Part shown: positions 21,716-30,499 of the stretch, piece by piece
Layout: every line of letters begins with the position of its first letter
How positions within the stretch are numbered: the first letter of the stretch is position 1
Source: DASUXA01 sp036378155
GTDB taxonomy: Bacteria; Actinomycetota; Actinomycetes; Mycobacteriales; Micromonosporaceae
Assembly: GCA_036378155.1 (NCBI GenBank)
Contig: DASUXA010000097.1
Location: 1 to 64,000, forward strand
Direction of reading: 5' to 3'
DNA length: 64,000 bases
Program-made: the position numbers and the translations under genes
Notes under the pieces: generated by a model
Told to the model about the DNA's origin: nothing
Databases searched by the model: none
The model's input: only the letters and a program-made list of their open reading frames with translations

Positions 21716-22861
21716 ATGGCGAAGGGCGACGTGGCCCGGACCCGGGGCAGGAGGGCTCAGCCCACCTCCGCCGAACCGGAGTTCGTGCAGCTGCTCACCC
21801 CCGAAGGAGAGCGGGTCGACCACCCCGAGTACTCGGTCGACCTCAGCGACGAGGAATACCGCGGGCTGTACCGCGACCTCGTCATCGTCCGCAAGCTCGA
21901 CACCGAGGCGACCGCTCTGCAGCGCCAGGGCGAGCTCGGCATCTGGGCCAGCCTGCTCGGTCAGGAAGCGGCGCAGGTCGGGTCCGGTCGCGCGCTCCGG
22001 CCGCAGGACATGGCGTTCCCGACCTACCGCGAGCATGGCGTGCTGTACTGCCGGGGCATCGACCCGATCATGCCGTTGAGCCTGTTCCGGGGCGTCGACC
22101 ACGGGGCGTGGGACCCGAACGAGGTCAAGTTCAACATGTACACGATCGTGATCGGCGCACAGACGCTGCACGCGACCGGGTACGCGATGGGTGTCGCCAA
22201 GGACGGCAAGGTCGGCGACGACGACGACCAGTCCGAGGCGGTCATCGCGTACTTCGGCGACGGCGCCAGCAGCCAGGGCGACGTGAACGAGTCGTTCGTG
22301 TGGGCCAGCGTCTTCCACGCCCCGATCGTGTTCTTCTGCCAGAACAACCAGTACGCGATCTCGGAGCCGATCGAACGGCAGACCCGCGTGCCGCTGTACC
22401 GCCGCGCCGCCGGCTTCGGCTTCCCCGGCATCCGCGTCGACGGCAACGACGTGCTCGCCTGCTACGCGGTCACCCGCTCGGCGCTGGACCACGCCCGGCA
22501 CGGGCAGGGTCCGATGCTGATCGAGGCGTACACCTACCGGATGGGCGCGCACACCACGTCCGACGACCCGACGCGGTACCGGATCGCCAGCGAGGTCGAG
22601 GCGTGGCAGGCGAAGGACCCGATCAAGCGGGTACGCACGTTCCTGTCGAAGCAGAAGATCGCCGACGACGACTTCTTCGCCGAGGTCGACGACCAGGCGC
22701 AGCGCGAGGCGACGCACCTGCGCGAGCGCGTGCTGTCGATGCCCAACCCGGAACCCCTCACGCTGTTCGACCACGTCTACGCGGACGGTTCGCCGCTGAT
22801 CGACACCGAGCGCGAGCAGTTCGCCCGGTACCTGGCTTCATTCGAGGGGAGCGCCCACTGA
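21716..22861 (+). CDS. bkdA: 2-oxoacid dehydrogenase E1 alpha subunit (branched-chain type)
   Basis: 381 residues of the thiamine-diphosphate-dependent E1alpha family. The ThDP/Mg motif runs from YFGDGASSQGDVNESFVWA near residue 178 to FFCQNNQYAIS near 205. The phosphorylation-loop-like region YRMGAHTTSDDPTRYR lies near 280. With E1beta it decarboxylates 2-oxo acids (branched-chain or pyruvate) onto the lipoyl group of E2. ATG 21716 follows AGGGAG. The stop overlaps the E1beta start (TGATG). The E1alpha/E1beta heterotetramer layout with short E1alpha fits branched-chain ketoacid dehydrogenase; pyruvate dehydrogenase of Gram-positive type cannot be excluded. No E3 is encoded nearby. Confidence 0.9.
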   Translation: MAKGDVARTRGRRAQPTSAEPEFVQLLTPEGERVDHPEYSVDLSDEEYRGLYRDLVIVRKLDTEATALQRQGELGIWASLLGQEAAQVGSGRALRPQDMAFPTYREHGVLYCRGIDPIMPLSLFRGVDHGAWDPNEVKFNMYTIVIGAQTLHATGYAMGVAKDGKVGDDDDQSEAVIAYFGDGASSQGDVNESFVWASVFHAPIVFFCQNNQYAISEPIERQTRVPLYRRAAGFGFPGIRVDGNDVLACYAVTRSALDHARHGQGPMLIEAYTYRMGAHTTSDDPTRYRIASEVEAWQAKDPIKRVRTFLSKQKIADDDFFAEVDDQAQREATHLRERVLSMPNPEPLTLFDHVYADGSPLIDTEREQFARYLASFEGSAH

Positions 22862-23847
22862 TGTCCGAGACCCTCACCCTCGGCAAGGCCCTCAACCTGG
22901 GTCTGCGCCGTGCGCTCGAAGACAACCCGAAGGTACTGATCATGGGTGAGGACGTCGGCCGGCTCGGCGGCGTCTTCCGGATCACCGACGGGCTGCAGAA
23001 GGACTTCGGCGAGGAGCGCGTGATCGACACGCCGCTCGCCGAGTCGGGCATCGTCGGCACCGCGATCGGGCTCGCCATCCGCGGGTACCGACCGGTCTGC
23101 GAGATCCAGTTCGACGGCTTCGTGTACCCCGCGTACGACCAGATCGTGTCGCAGGTCGCGAAGATGCACTACCGGTCGCACGGCAAGGTCAAGCTGCCGA
23201 TGGTGATCCGGATCCCGTTCGGCGGCGGTATCGGCGCGGTCGAGCACCACTCGGAGTCGCCCGAGGCGTACTTCTCGCACACCGCCGGTCTGAAGGTGGT
23301 GTCCTGCTCCAACGCGCTCGACGCGTACTGGATGATCCAGCAGGCGATCGCCTCCGACGACCCGGTGATCTTCATGGAGCCGAAGCGCCGGTACTGGGAG
23401 AAGGCACAGGTCGACACCGAGGGCTCGCTGTCCTCGGCGTACCCGCTGCACGCCTCGCGGGTCGCCCGCCCCGGCACCGACGTGACCGTGCTCGCCTACG
23501 GTCCGATGGTCCGTACCGCCCTCGACGCGGCCACCGCCGCCGAGGAGGACGGCCGGTCCATCGAGGTGATCGACCTGCGGTCGCTGTCCCCGCTGGACCT
23601 GGGTCCGGTGTACGAGTCGGTGCGGCGTACCGGCCGGTGCGTGGTCGTCCACGAGGCGCCGAGCAACCTCGGGCTGGGCTCGGAAATCGCCGCGCGGGTC
23701 ACCGAGGAATGCTTCTACTCGCTCGAGGCGCCGGTACTGCGGGTCGCCGGCTTCAACACGCCGTACCCGGCCGCCCGGCTCGAGGAGGACTACCTGCCCG
23801 ATCTGGACCGTGTGCTCGACGCGGTCGACCGGACCTTCGGATGGTGA
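22861..23847 (+). CDS. bkdB: 2-oxoacid dehydrogenase E1 beta subunit
   Basis: 328 residues. Transketolase pyrimidine-binding domain at about 4-180 (VLIMGEDVGRLGGVFRITDGL; DTPLAESGIVGTAIGLAIRG; EIQFDGFVYPAYDQIVSQVAK) and the transketolase C-terminal domain at about 200-320 (VLAYGPMVRTAL; VVVHEAPSNLGLGSEIAARV). It forms the active site of the E1 heterotetramer with the preceding gene. Starts and stops overlap on both sides, so the three genes are translationally coupled. Confidence 0.93.
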   Translation: MSETLTLGKALNLGLRRALEDNPKVLIMGEDVGRLGGVFRITDGLQKDFGEERVIDTPLAESGIVGTAIGLAIRGYRPVCEIQFDGFVYPAYDQIVSQVAKMHYRSHGKVKLPMVIRIPFGGGIGAVEHHSESPEAYFSHTAGLKVVSCSNALDAYWMIQQAIASDDPVIFMEPKRRYWEKAQVDTEGSLSSAYPLHASRVARPGTDVTVLAYGPMVRTALDAATAAEEDGRSIEVIDLRSLSPLDLGPVYESVRRTGRCVVVHEAPSNLGLGSEIAARVTEECFYSLEAPVLRVAGFNTPYPAARLEEDYLPDLDRVLDAVDRTFGW

Positions 23848-25376
23848 ACGGCATGGCGCAGAACAACTCGTCCGGCCGTATCAAGCACTTCCCGCTGCCG
23901 GACCTGGGCGAAGGGCTCACCGAGGGCGAGATCCTGAAGTGGCTGGTACAGGTCGGCGACACGATCACGCTGAACCAGCCGATCGTCGAGGTGGAGACCG
24001 CCAAGGCAGCGGTGGAGATCCCGGCGAAGTGGGCTGGACAGGTCAGCGCGATCTTCCATGAGGAAGGCGAGACGGTCGAGGTCGGTACCCCGATCATCGC
24101 GATCGACACCGATCCGGGCGCCGGTCCGGTGGACGAGCCGGGCGGCGGCTCGGCGGGTTCGCCCACCGCCCAGCCCTCGCCGGAGTCGCTGGCGACCGTC
24201 GAGGTCGCGGGCGATCAGCCGGTCGAGCCGGGCATGGTCGGCGGTCCCGCGCCCGGTGGGCGCACGCCGGTACTGGTCGGGTACGGTCCGCGCACCACCG
24301 CCGCGAAGCGCCGCCCGCGCAAGGGCGGGGAGGCACCGGTGACTTCCGCGCCGGCGGCGCAGACCGCCCCGGTCGCGCCCGCCCAGCCGCGTCCTGTCGC
24401 GACGCCGAGCGTGCCGGCGTCGGTGTCCCCAGCGCCGGTCGCTCCGGTGTCGCCGGCTCCGACGTCTCCCGCGCCAGGCACGGTGCTGGCGAAGCCCCCG
24501 GTCCGCAAGCTCGCCAAGGACCTGGGTGTCGACCTGCGCCTGATCACCGGTACCGGGCCGCAGGGCTCGATCACCCGCGAGGACGTCGAGGCGGCCGCGA
24601 ACGGCGCGGCGGTCGACGGCGCCGTCGCCAGCGTGGCGTTCGCTCCCACCACAGCCCCGGCGTTCGGACCGGATCGCGAGCAGCGGATTCCGATCAAGGG
24701 GGTACGCAAGCTCACCGCCGAGAACATGGTCGCCAGCGCGTTCACCGCGCCGCATGTCACCGAGTTCCTCACGGTCGACATGACGCGCTCGATGAAGGCG
24801 CTCGACCGGCTCAAGGCGCTGCCCGAGTGGCGGGACGTACGCGTGTCGCCGCTGCTGCTGGTCGCCAAGGCGGTGCTGACCGCGATCCGGCGGCACCCGA
24901 TGGTGAACTCGACGTGGTCCGAGCAGACCAACGAGATCATCGTCAAGGAGTACGTCAACCTGGGCATCGCCGCCGCGACCGACCGTGGGCTGATCGTGCC
25001 GAACATCAAGGACGCCGGGCGGCTCTCGCTGCGCGAGCTGGCGGACGCGATGACGGCGCTGGTACAGACCGCCAAGGCGGGACGGACCGCGCCGGCGGAC
25101 ATGTCCGGCGGCACGTTCACGATCACGAACGTCGGCGTGTTCGGGGTGGACACCGGTACCCCGATCCTGCCGCCGGGCGAGGCTGCCATCCTCGCGTTCG
25201 GGGCGGTCCGCGAGATGCCCTGGGTACACAAGGGCAAGGTGCGGCCCCGCCAGGTCACCACGCTCGGGCTGTCGTTCGACCACCGGATCATCGACGGCGA
25301 ACTGGGCTCGAAGTTCCTGCGTGACGTGGGCGCCTTCCTCAGCGATCCGGAGGCGACCCTGCTCGCCTGGGGCTGA
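23841..25376 (+). CDS. bkdC: 2-oxoacid dehydrogenase E2, dihydrolipoamide acyltransferase
   Basis: 511 residues. One N-terminal lipoyl domain (about 14-90) has the lipoylated Lys in EVETAKAAVEIP. A long Ala/Pro/Val linker (about 95-215) leads to the E1/E3-binding domain (VRKLAKDLGVDLRLITGTG near 220) and the catalytic acyltransferase domain ending in SFDHRIIDGELGSKFLRD, with the catalytic His and Asp. It forms the core of the complex and transfers the acyl group to CoA. ATG 23841 overlaps the E1beta stop; ATG 23853 is an alternative. A single lipoyl domain favours branched-chain E2. A strong hairpin terminator follows at once. Confidence 0.92.
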   Translation: MVNGMAQNNSSGRIKHFPLPDLGEGLTEGEILKWLVQVGDTITLNQPIVEVETAKAAVEIPAKWAGQVSAIFHEEGETVEVGTPIIAIDTDPGAGPVDEPGGGSAGSPTAQPSPESLATVEVAGDQPVEPGMVGGPAPGGRTPVLVGYGPRTTAAKRRPRKGGEAPVTSAPAAQTAPVAPAQPRPVATPSVPASVSPAPVAPVSPAPTSPAPGTVLAKPPVRKLAKDLGVDLRLITGTGPQGSITREDVEAAANGAAVDGAVASVAFAPTTAPAFGPDREQRIPIKGVRKLTAENMVASAFTAPHVTEFLTVDMTRSMKALDRLKALPEWRDVRVSPLLLVAKAVLTAIRRHPMVNSTWSEQTNEIIVKEYVNLGIAAATDRGLIVPNIKDAGRLSLRELADAMTALVQTAKAGRTAPADMSGGTFTITNVGVFGVDTGTPILPPGEAAILAFGAVREMPWVHKGKVRPRQVTTLGLSFDHRIIDGELGSKFLRDVGAFLSDPEATLLAWG

Positions 25377-25389
25377 TCGTCGCTGGAAC

Positions 25390-25430
25390 AGGGCCCGTGG
25401 GGTCCGGCTGCGCCGGACCCCACGGGCCCT
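25390..25430 (+). terminator. Strong hairpin terminator of the 2-oxoacid dehydrogenase operon
   Basis: Perfect 19-bp stem (25390-25408 with 25412-25430) and a 3-nt loop, 14 bp after the E2 stop codon, followed by ACCATTTG. It is the most stable hairpin I found in the window. Confidence 0.9.
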
Positions 25431-25575
25431 ACCATTTGCCCGACTACAGCTCGTTTTGCCGACGATTCTTAGGCGTGTCGCGCAGCTCACCTAATAATCG
25501 TTGGCGAGGGGGATGTCGACCGCGGTCTAATAGAGAGGAACCACGGGGACGCACTCAGTGACGAGGGTGAACACG

Positions 25576-25710
25576 ATGAGCATCCTGATGGACCGGATCC
25601 GCAACCGTCGGGCAGCGGCGCGTCGCACGCAGGCGATCGAGCGAGCGCTCCGGTCGACGCCGTCGCGCGCCATTCGCGAAGAACTGCTCGACATCGCCAA
25701 CCGCTACTGA
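25576..25710 (+). CDS. 44-residue basic helical protein
   Basis: Very small open frame starting MSILMDRIRNRRAAARR and ending REELLDIANRY, strongly Arg/Ala-rich and predicted almost wholly helical, with an acidic end. ATG 25576 has AGGGTGA upstream; GTG 25567 in frame is an alternative. It is bounded by a terminator before (25390-25430) and another just after (25753-25783), so it is an independent transcription unit, which supports a real gene. I recall similar short proteins from related actinomycetes, with no known function. Confidence 0.7.
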   Translation: MSILMDRIRNRRAAARRTQAIERALRSTPSRAIREELLDIANRY

Positions 25711-25752
25711 CTGACCACGCACGCCGCGCGACAGCGCGCAGAGCGTGCCCGC

Positions 25753-25783
25753 ACGGCCCGGCCGGTACCACCGGCCGGGCCGT
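25753..25783 (+). terminator. Hairpin terminator after the 44-residue gene
   Basis: Perfect 14-bp stem (25753-25766 with 25770-25783) and a 3-nt loop, 42 bp after the small gene's stop. A second, weaker hairpin (25827-25834 with 25839-25846) follows. From there to 26065 I see no gene. Confidence 0.8.
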
Positions 25784-26065
25784 CGCGCTTCTCATGGCAG
25801 TGCGATCCGTCCCGGTACCGCACCCCGCCGGGCGCTGTCGCCCGGCAGGCACCCCCACCCCGACCGATAGGCATCCGTATCCGCTCGGCAACTCCCCGTC
25901 ACCGCAGGCGGTCCGCGCGACGCCATACTCGCAGGTGAGGTCGCGACCGCGGATTGCCCGACCGTGGGACGCGCTGACGACGTTCCGACAGGTACCGTCA
26001 GGCACTGCCGCCAACGGCGGATGGCCGGTACGGTCTGACGCCGTACCGTGACGAGGAGGCAACGC

Positions 26066-26995
26066 ATGTCGTCCGAGGGCCGACCCCCTCAGGGTTCCGA
26101 GCCGCAGAACCCGGCGCCGCAGGAACGGCACCCCGAGCCGCGACCGGAGCCGCAGCCGCACCGTGGCCCGGACGAGCCGCCGACTCAGCAGGGCGACGCA
26201 CCACCTCCGCTCGCCCGCCGGACCGTGCGTGCGACCGCGTCGGTACGCCCACCCGCCGGCGCGCAGACGCCGCCGCCCCCACCCGGTCCGTGGCAGCAAC
26301 CGCCGTCCGCGCCCGGGTCGCCGACCCGTGGCGCCGCCGTCCCGCCTCCCCCGCCACCCGCCCAGCCCCGACCGGACGCGTCGCCGGGACCGGGCGAGGT
26401 CCCGCCGCCGAGCCGACCGCCGCAGAGCGGACGGGTGACCGGCTCCGCCTCGGTTCCCGGCGCGGTACCACCCGGCGCGGTGCCGCCCGGCGCGGTGCCG
26501 AACCAGACCTCCGCGCCCGCCTGGCCGCCGGTACCCACCGGACGTGCCACGCCGTCGGCTCCGCCCCGAACGCCGGGAGCGCCCGGAACGCCGGGAGCGC
26601 CGGGAGCGCCGGGCGACGAGCCCTACCCGCACGCCCAGCAGCCGCCGTACCCGCAGCAGCCGGAGTTCGGCGACGACACCGCGTCGCAGCCGTTCTGGCG
26701 GAACCGTCGCAACCTGGTGATCGCCGGGGTCGCCGCGATCGTCCTGGTCCTCGTCATCGCCGGCATCGCGATCGCGGCGCTCGGCTCGGGCGGCGGCAGC
26801 CCGTACCAGGTCGGCGCGTGCGTCAAGCAGGCCGGTGACCAGGCGAAACCGGTGGACTGCTCGGCTCAGGGCGCGTACACGATCGTGTCCCGCGTCGACA
26901 ACCAGGACCAGTGCCCGGACAAGAGCCAGCCGTTCGCGGTACTGCAGCGCAAGGGCAGCCCAGACCAGGTGCTCTGCCTCAAACCGACCCGCTGA
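26066..26995 (+). CDS. Proline-rich single-pass membrane protein with C-terminal LppU-like domain
   Basis: 309 residues. The first about 210 are Pro/Gly/Gln-rich and disordered, with collagen-like GAPGTPGAPGAPG and AVPPG repeats. One membrane helix (about 222-245, NLVIAGVAAIVLVLVIAGIA) is followed by a 60-residue extracytoplasmic domain with four Cys (VGACVKQAG, VDCSAQGAYTIVSRV, DQCPDKSQPF, VLCLKP), matching LppU/SCO3897-type lipoprotein domains. ATG 26066 follows GAGGAGGC. It is likely a cell-surface protein stabilised by two disulfides. Function unknown. Confidence 0.8.
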   Translation: MSSEGRPPQGSEPQNPAPQERHPEPRPEPQPHRGPDEPPTQQGDAPPPLARRTVRATASVRPPAGAQTPPPPPGPWQQPPSAPGSPTRGAAVPPPPPPAQPRPDASPGPGEVPPPSRPPQSGRVTGSASVPGAVPPGAVPPGAVPNQTSAPAWPPVPTGRATPSAPPRTPGAPGTPGAPGAPGDEPYPHAQQPPYPQQPEFGDDTASQPFWRNRRNLVIAGVAAIVLVLVIAGIAIAALGSGGGSPYQVGACVKQAGDQAKPVDCSAQGAYTIVSRVDNQDQCPDKSQPFAVLQRKGSPDQVLCLKPTR

Positions 26996-27000
26996 GCGCG

Positions 27001-27047
27001 CGCCGGCGGCGACACGGGTGAGGTAGGCATCACCGTCGCCGCCGGCG
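27001..27047 (+). terminator. Hairpin terminator after the LppU-like gene
   Basis: 13-bp arms (27001-27013 with 27035-27047) whose stem continues inward as GGTGA/TCACC. It starts 5 bp after the stop codon and ends 28 bp before the next start. Confidence 0.8.
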
Positions 27048-27075
27048 AGCCTGGGCGGTACGGCACGATGGGGTC

Positions 27076-28908
27076 ATGACTCCGCGAGTGCGCGCCCCGG
27101 AGCTGCGGGGGCGAGGCTGGTTGAACACCGGAGGTCGGGACCTGACGCTCGCCGACCTGCGCGGTCGGTTCGTGATCCTCGACTTCTGGACCTTCTGCTG
27201 CATCAACTGCCTGCACGTCCTCGACGAGCTGCGCCCGCTCGAGGAGAAGTACGCCGACGTGCTGGTCACCATCGGCGTGCACTCGCCCAAGTTCGAACAC
27301 GAGAAGGACCCGGACGCGCTCGCCGCGGCGGTCGAGCGGTACGGCGTGACCCACCCGGTGCTCGACGACCCGGGCATGCAGATGTGGCGGCAGTACGCGG
27401 CGAAGGCGTGGCCGACGCTGTGCGTGATCGACCCCGAGGGGTACCTGGTCGCCACCATGGCCGGCGAGGGGCACGCCGAAGGGCTGGGGCGACTGCTCGA
27501 CGAGCTGATCGCGGTACACGAGGCGAAGGGCACCCTGCATCGGGGTCGGGGTCCGTTCGTACCGCCGGAGCAGCCCGCCACCGCGCTGCGCTTCCCCGGC
27601 AAGGCGCTGCCGCTGCCGGACGGCGGCTTCCTGGTCACCTCATCCGCCCGGCATCAGCTCGTCGAGTTGGACGCGGACGGCGAGACGGTACGCCGCCGCA
27701 TCGGCTCCGGGCAGCGCGGTCGTACCGACGGCGGCCCGGACCAGGCGAGTTTCTCCGAGCCGCAGGGGCTGTGCCGACTGCCCGAGCACACCGCCGAGAT
27801 CGTCGGGTACGACCTGGTCGTCGCGGACACCGTGAACCATCTGCTGCGCGGGGTGAGCCTCGCGACCGGCGAGGTGCGCACGGTCGCCGGTACCGGTCGC
27901 CCGTGGCGCTCCACGGTCGACGGGCACGCGCACGACGCGCTCGCGATCGACCTGTCGTCGCCGTGGGACCTCGCCTGGTACGACGACCGCGTGGTGATCG
28001 CCATGGCGGGCATCCACCAACTGTGGTGGTTCGACCCGGTGAAGCGGACCGTCGGGGTGTACGCGGGAACGACGACCGAGGCGCTCAAGGACGGACCGCT
28101 GGGCGAGGCGTGGCTGGCGCAGCCGTCCGGGCTGTCCGTCGGTACCGACCGGTTGTGGCTCGCGGACAGCGAGTCGTCCGCGCTGCGCTGGGTCGCCGAC
28201 GGCGAACTGCACACCGCGGTGGGTCAGGGACTGTTCGACTTCGGGCTGGTCGACGGACCCGCGGAGCAGGCGCTGTTCCAGCACCCGCTGGGCGTGGGCG
28301 CGTTGCCGGACGGCTCGGTACTGGTCGCCGACACGTACAACGGCGCGGTGCGCCGGTACGACCCGGCGACCCGATCGGTGTCCACGGTCGCCACTGGGCT
28401 CGCCGAGCCGAGCGACGTCGTGGTCGCCGCCGACGGCGGGGTGGTCGTGGTCGAATCCGCCGCGCACCGGCTGACCCGGCTCGCGCCGGGCGCGCTGGCG
28501 GCTGCCGGGGTGGTCGCCGACGGCACGCGGCTGCGTACCGAGCGTCCGGCGACGTCGGTCGCGCCCGGTGAACTCACCCTCGACGTGATCTTCACGCCCG
28601 CGCCGGGGCAGAAGCTCGATTCCTCGTTCGGTTCACCGATCCGGGTCGAGGTCAGCGCGTCGCCGAAGGAACTGCTGGTCGAGGGCGCCGGGGTCGGCGA
28701 CGAGCTGCGCCGCCGCCTGGTGATCTCGCCGGACGTACCGCGCGGGGTGCTGCAGGTCGCCGCGCAGGCGGCGACCTGCGACGCGGACGCGGAACACGCC
28801 GCGTGCCACCTGACCCGGCAGGACTGGGGGGTACCGGTCGAGGTGCACCCGGACGGGGCGACCCGGTTGCCGCTGGTCCTGCGCGGTCTCGACGAGACGG
28901 TGGCGTGA
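27076..28908 (+). CDS. Thioredoxin-like/NHL-repeat protein (NHLRC2-type)
   Basis: 610 residues. Residues 1-150 form a TlpA-like thioredoxin domain whose redox site is WTFCCINCLHV (CCINC instead of the usual CxxC). About 165-480 is an NHL/six-blade propeller (GSGQRGRTDGGPDQASFSEPQG; VADTVNHLLRGV; VADTYNGAVRRYDP). About 490-610 is a C-terminal beta domain found in NHLRC2-type proteins. No signal peptide, so cytoplasmic. The family is conserved from bacteria to human NHLRC2 without a settled reaction. It converges on pxpA with only 3 bp between stops. Confidence 0.9.
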   Translation: MTPRVRAPELRGRGWLNTGGRDLTLADLRGRFVILDFWTFCCINCLHVLDELRPLEEKYADVLVTIGVHSPKFEHEKDPDALAAAVERYGVTHPVLDDPGMQMWRQYAAKAWPTLCVIDPEGYLVATMAGEGHAEGLGRLLDELIAVHEAKGTLHRGRGPFVPPEQPATALRFPGKALPLPDGGFLVTSSARHQLVELDADGETVRRRIGSGQRGRTDGGPDQASFSEPQGLCRLPEHTAEIVGYDLVVADTVNHLLRGVSLATGEVRTVAGTGRPWRSTVDGHAHDALAIDLSSPWDLAWYDDRVVIAMAGIHQLWWFDPVKRTVGVYAGTTTEALKDGPLGEAWLAQPSGLSVGTDRLWLADSESSALRWVADGELHTAVGQGLFDFGLVDGPAEQALFQHPLGVGALPDGSVLVADTYNGAVRRYDPATRSVSTVATGLAEPSDVVVAADGGVVVVESAAHRLTRLAPGALAAAGVVADGTRLRTERPATSVAPGELTLDVIFTPAPGQKLDSSFGSPIRVEVSASPKELLVEGAGVGDELRRRLVISPDVPRGVLQVAAQAATCDADAEHAACHLTRQDWGVPVEVHPDGATRLPLVLRGLDETVA

Positions 28909-28911
28909 CCG

Positions 28912-29661
28912 TCAGCTGAACGGTGCCAGCGGGACGCCCGCGTCGAGCAACGCGTGGCGTACCCGGGTCGCCAGCGCCACCGCGCCGGGCGTGTCGCCGT
29001 GGATGCACAGGGAGGCGATCGGGCTGGTCATCGTCGTACCGTCGACGGCGGTGATCTTGCCGTCCAGCGCCATCCGCAGCGCCCGCGCGACCACGTCGTC
29101 GGCGGACGTGACCAGGGCGGCGGCGTCGCGGCGCGGTACCAGCGTGCCGTCCGGCTGGTAGCCCCGGTCGGCGAACCCCTCCGGTACCGTGCGCAGCCCC
29201 GACCCGGCTGCCAGCCGCAGCAGCATCGAGCCGGGCAGCCCGAGTACCGGCAGGTTCGGGTCGTAGTCGTTGACGGCGGCGACCACGGCGGCGGCGTGCG
29301 TGGCGTCGGACACGGTCACGTGGTACAGCGCCCCGTGCGGCTTCACGTAGCGCACGCGGGTGCCGGCGGCGCGGGCGAACGCGTCCAGCGCGCCGATCTG
29401 GTACAGGATGTCGTCCCGCAGGTCGTCGAAGTCGTAGTCGATCCGCCGCCGACCGAAGCCCGCCAGGTCGCGGTAGCTGACCTGGGCACCGATCGCCACG
29501 CCGCGCTCGGCGGCGGCATGACAGACCCGGCGCATGGTCGGCGGGTCACCGGCGTGGAACCCGCATGCCACGTTGGCGCTGGTCACGATCTCCAGCAGGG
29601 CGAGATCGTCGACGAGTCGCCAGGCGCCGAAACTCTCGCCGAGATCAGCGTTGAGGTCCAC
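28912..29661 (-). CDS. pxpA: 5-oxoprolinase subunit PxpA (LamB/YcsF family)
   Basis: 249 residues. Signature DLNADLGESFGAW at the N-terminus, ANVACGFHAGDP near 29, YVKPHGALYH near 100 and CIHGDTPGA near 220, all typical of YcsF. With PxpB and PxpC it forms the prokaryotic ATP-dependent 5-oxoprolinase that opens 5-oxoproline (pyroglutamate) to glutamate. The order here is pxpB-pxpC-pxpA; its GTG 29661 overlaps the pxpC stop by 17 bp. Confidence 0.95.
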   Translation of the reverse strand: MDLNADLGESFGAWRLVDDLALLEIVTSANVACGFHAGDPPTMRRVCHAAAERGVAIGAQVSYRDLAGFGRRRIDYDFDDLRDDILYQIGALDAFARAAGTRVRYVKPHGALYHVTVSDATHAAAVVAAVNDYDPNLPVLGLPGSMLLRLAAGSGLRTVPEGFADRGYQPDGTLVPRRDAAALVTSADDVVARALRMALDGKITAVDGTTMTSPIASLCIHGDTPGAVALATRVRHALLDAGVPLAPFS

Positions 29662-30499
29662 GGAATCGCAGGGTAGTCCCGGGGCGGGCCTGCGCGAACA
29701 GCGGCAGGTCGGCGGGCTCGACCACGGCGATCACCGGGTACCCGCCGGTGGTCGGATGGTCGGCGAGGAAGACCAGCGGCGCGCCGTCCGCCGGTACCTG
29801 CACCGCACCGAGAACCAGTCCCTCCGAGGGCAGTTCGCCGGGTCTCGCCCGGTCGAGCGCCGGACCGACCAGCCGAGCGCCGACCCGGTTGCTGACCGGG
29901 CTGACCTGGTACTCGCAGGTCAGCAGGGTACGAATCGCGTCCTCGGTGAACCAGTCGTCGCGCGGTCCGAGGCGGACGCGGACCACGACCGGGTCGGGCG
30001 GCGCGGACAAGGGCGTGAAGTGGACCGGACCCGGCAGTCCCACCGGGTCGCCGAGTGGCAGCCGGTCACCGTCGCGCAGCGGCGGCGGACCGAGACCGGA
30101 GAGCGTGTCGTGGGAGCGGCTGCCCAGCACGGGCGGTACCGCGATGCCGCCCGCTACGGCGAGGTAGGTCCGCACGCCGTGGACCGGCGCACCGATGCGC
30201 AGCGCGGCGCCGGACCGGGCGGCGACGGGTACCCCGAACGGAACCGGTCGCCGGTCCAGTCGGATCGGGGCGGGCGCGCCGGTCACCGCGAACACGGCGG
30301 CGCAGTGGAACCGCAGCTCGCACCCTGACCAGGTGATTTCCAGTCCGGCGAGGTCTTCGGGGTTGCCGACCAGCCGGTTCGCCAGCGTCAGGGCGGGCTG
30401 GTCGAGCGCGCCGGAGCGGGGGATGCCGAGGTGGGCGAGGCCGGTCCGACCGAGGTCCTGCACGGTGGTGAGGGGACCGGCGCGCAGTACGTCAAGCAT
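29645..30499 (-). CDS. pxpC: 5-oxoprolinase subunit PxpC (biotin-dependent carboxylase-like)
   Basis: 284 residues of the KipA/AHS2 family: MLDVLRAGPLTTVQDLGRTG at the N-terminus, IPRSGALDQPALTLANRLVGN near 30, TYLAVAGGI near 105, VSNRVGARLVGP near 195 and FLADHPTTGGYPVIAVV near 240. It works with PxpB as the ATP-using part of 5-oxoprolinase. ATG 30499 overlaps the end of pxpB by 8 bp; an in-frame extension into pxpB has no support. Confidence 0.94.
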   Translation of the reverse strand: MLDVLRAGPLTTVQDLGRTGLAHLGIPRSGALDQPALTLANRLVGNPEDLAGLEITWSGCELRFHCAAVFAVTGAPAPIRLDRRPVPFGVPVAARSGAALRIGAPVHGVRTYLAVAGGIAVPPVLGSRSHDTLSGLGPPPLRDGDRLPLGDPVGLPGPVHFTPLSAPPDPVVVRVRLGPRDDWFTEDAIRTLLTCEYQVSPVSNRVGARLVGPALDRARPGELPSEGLVLGAVQVPADGAPLVFLADHPTTGGYPVIAVVEPADLPLFAQARPGTTLRFRGPQR

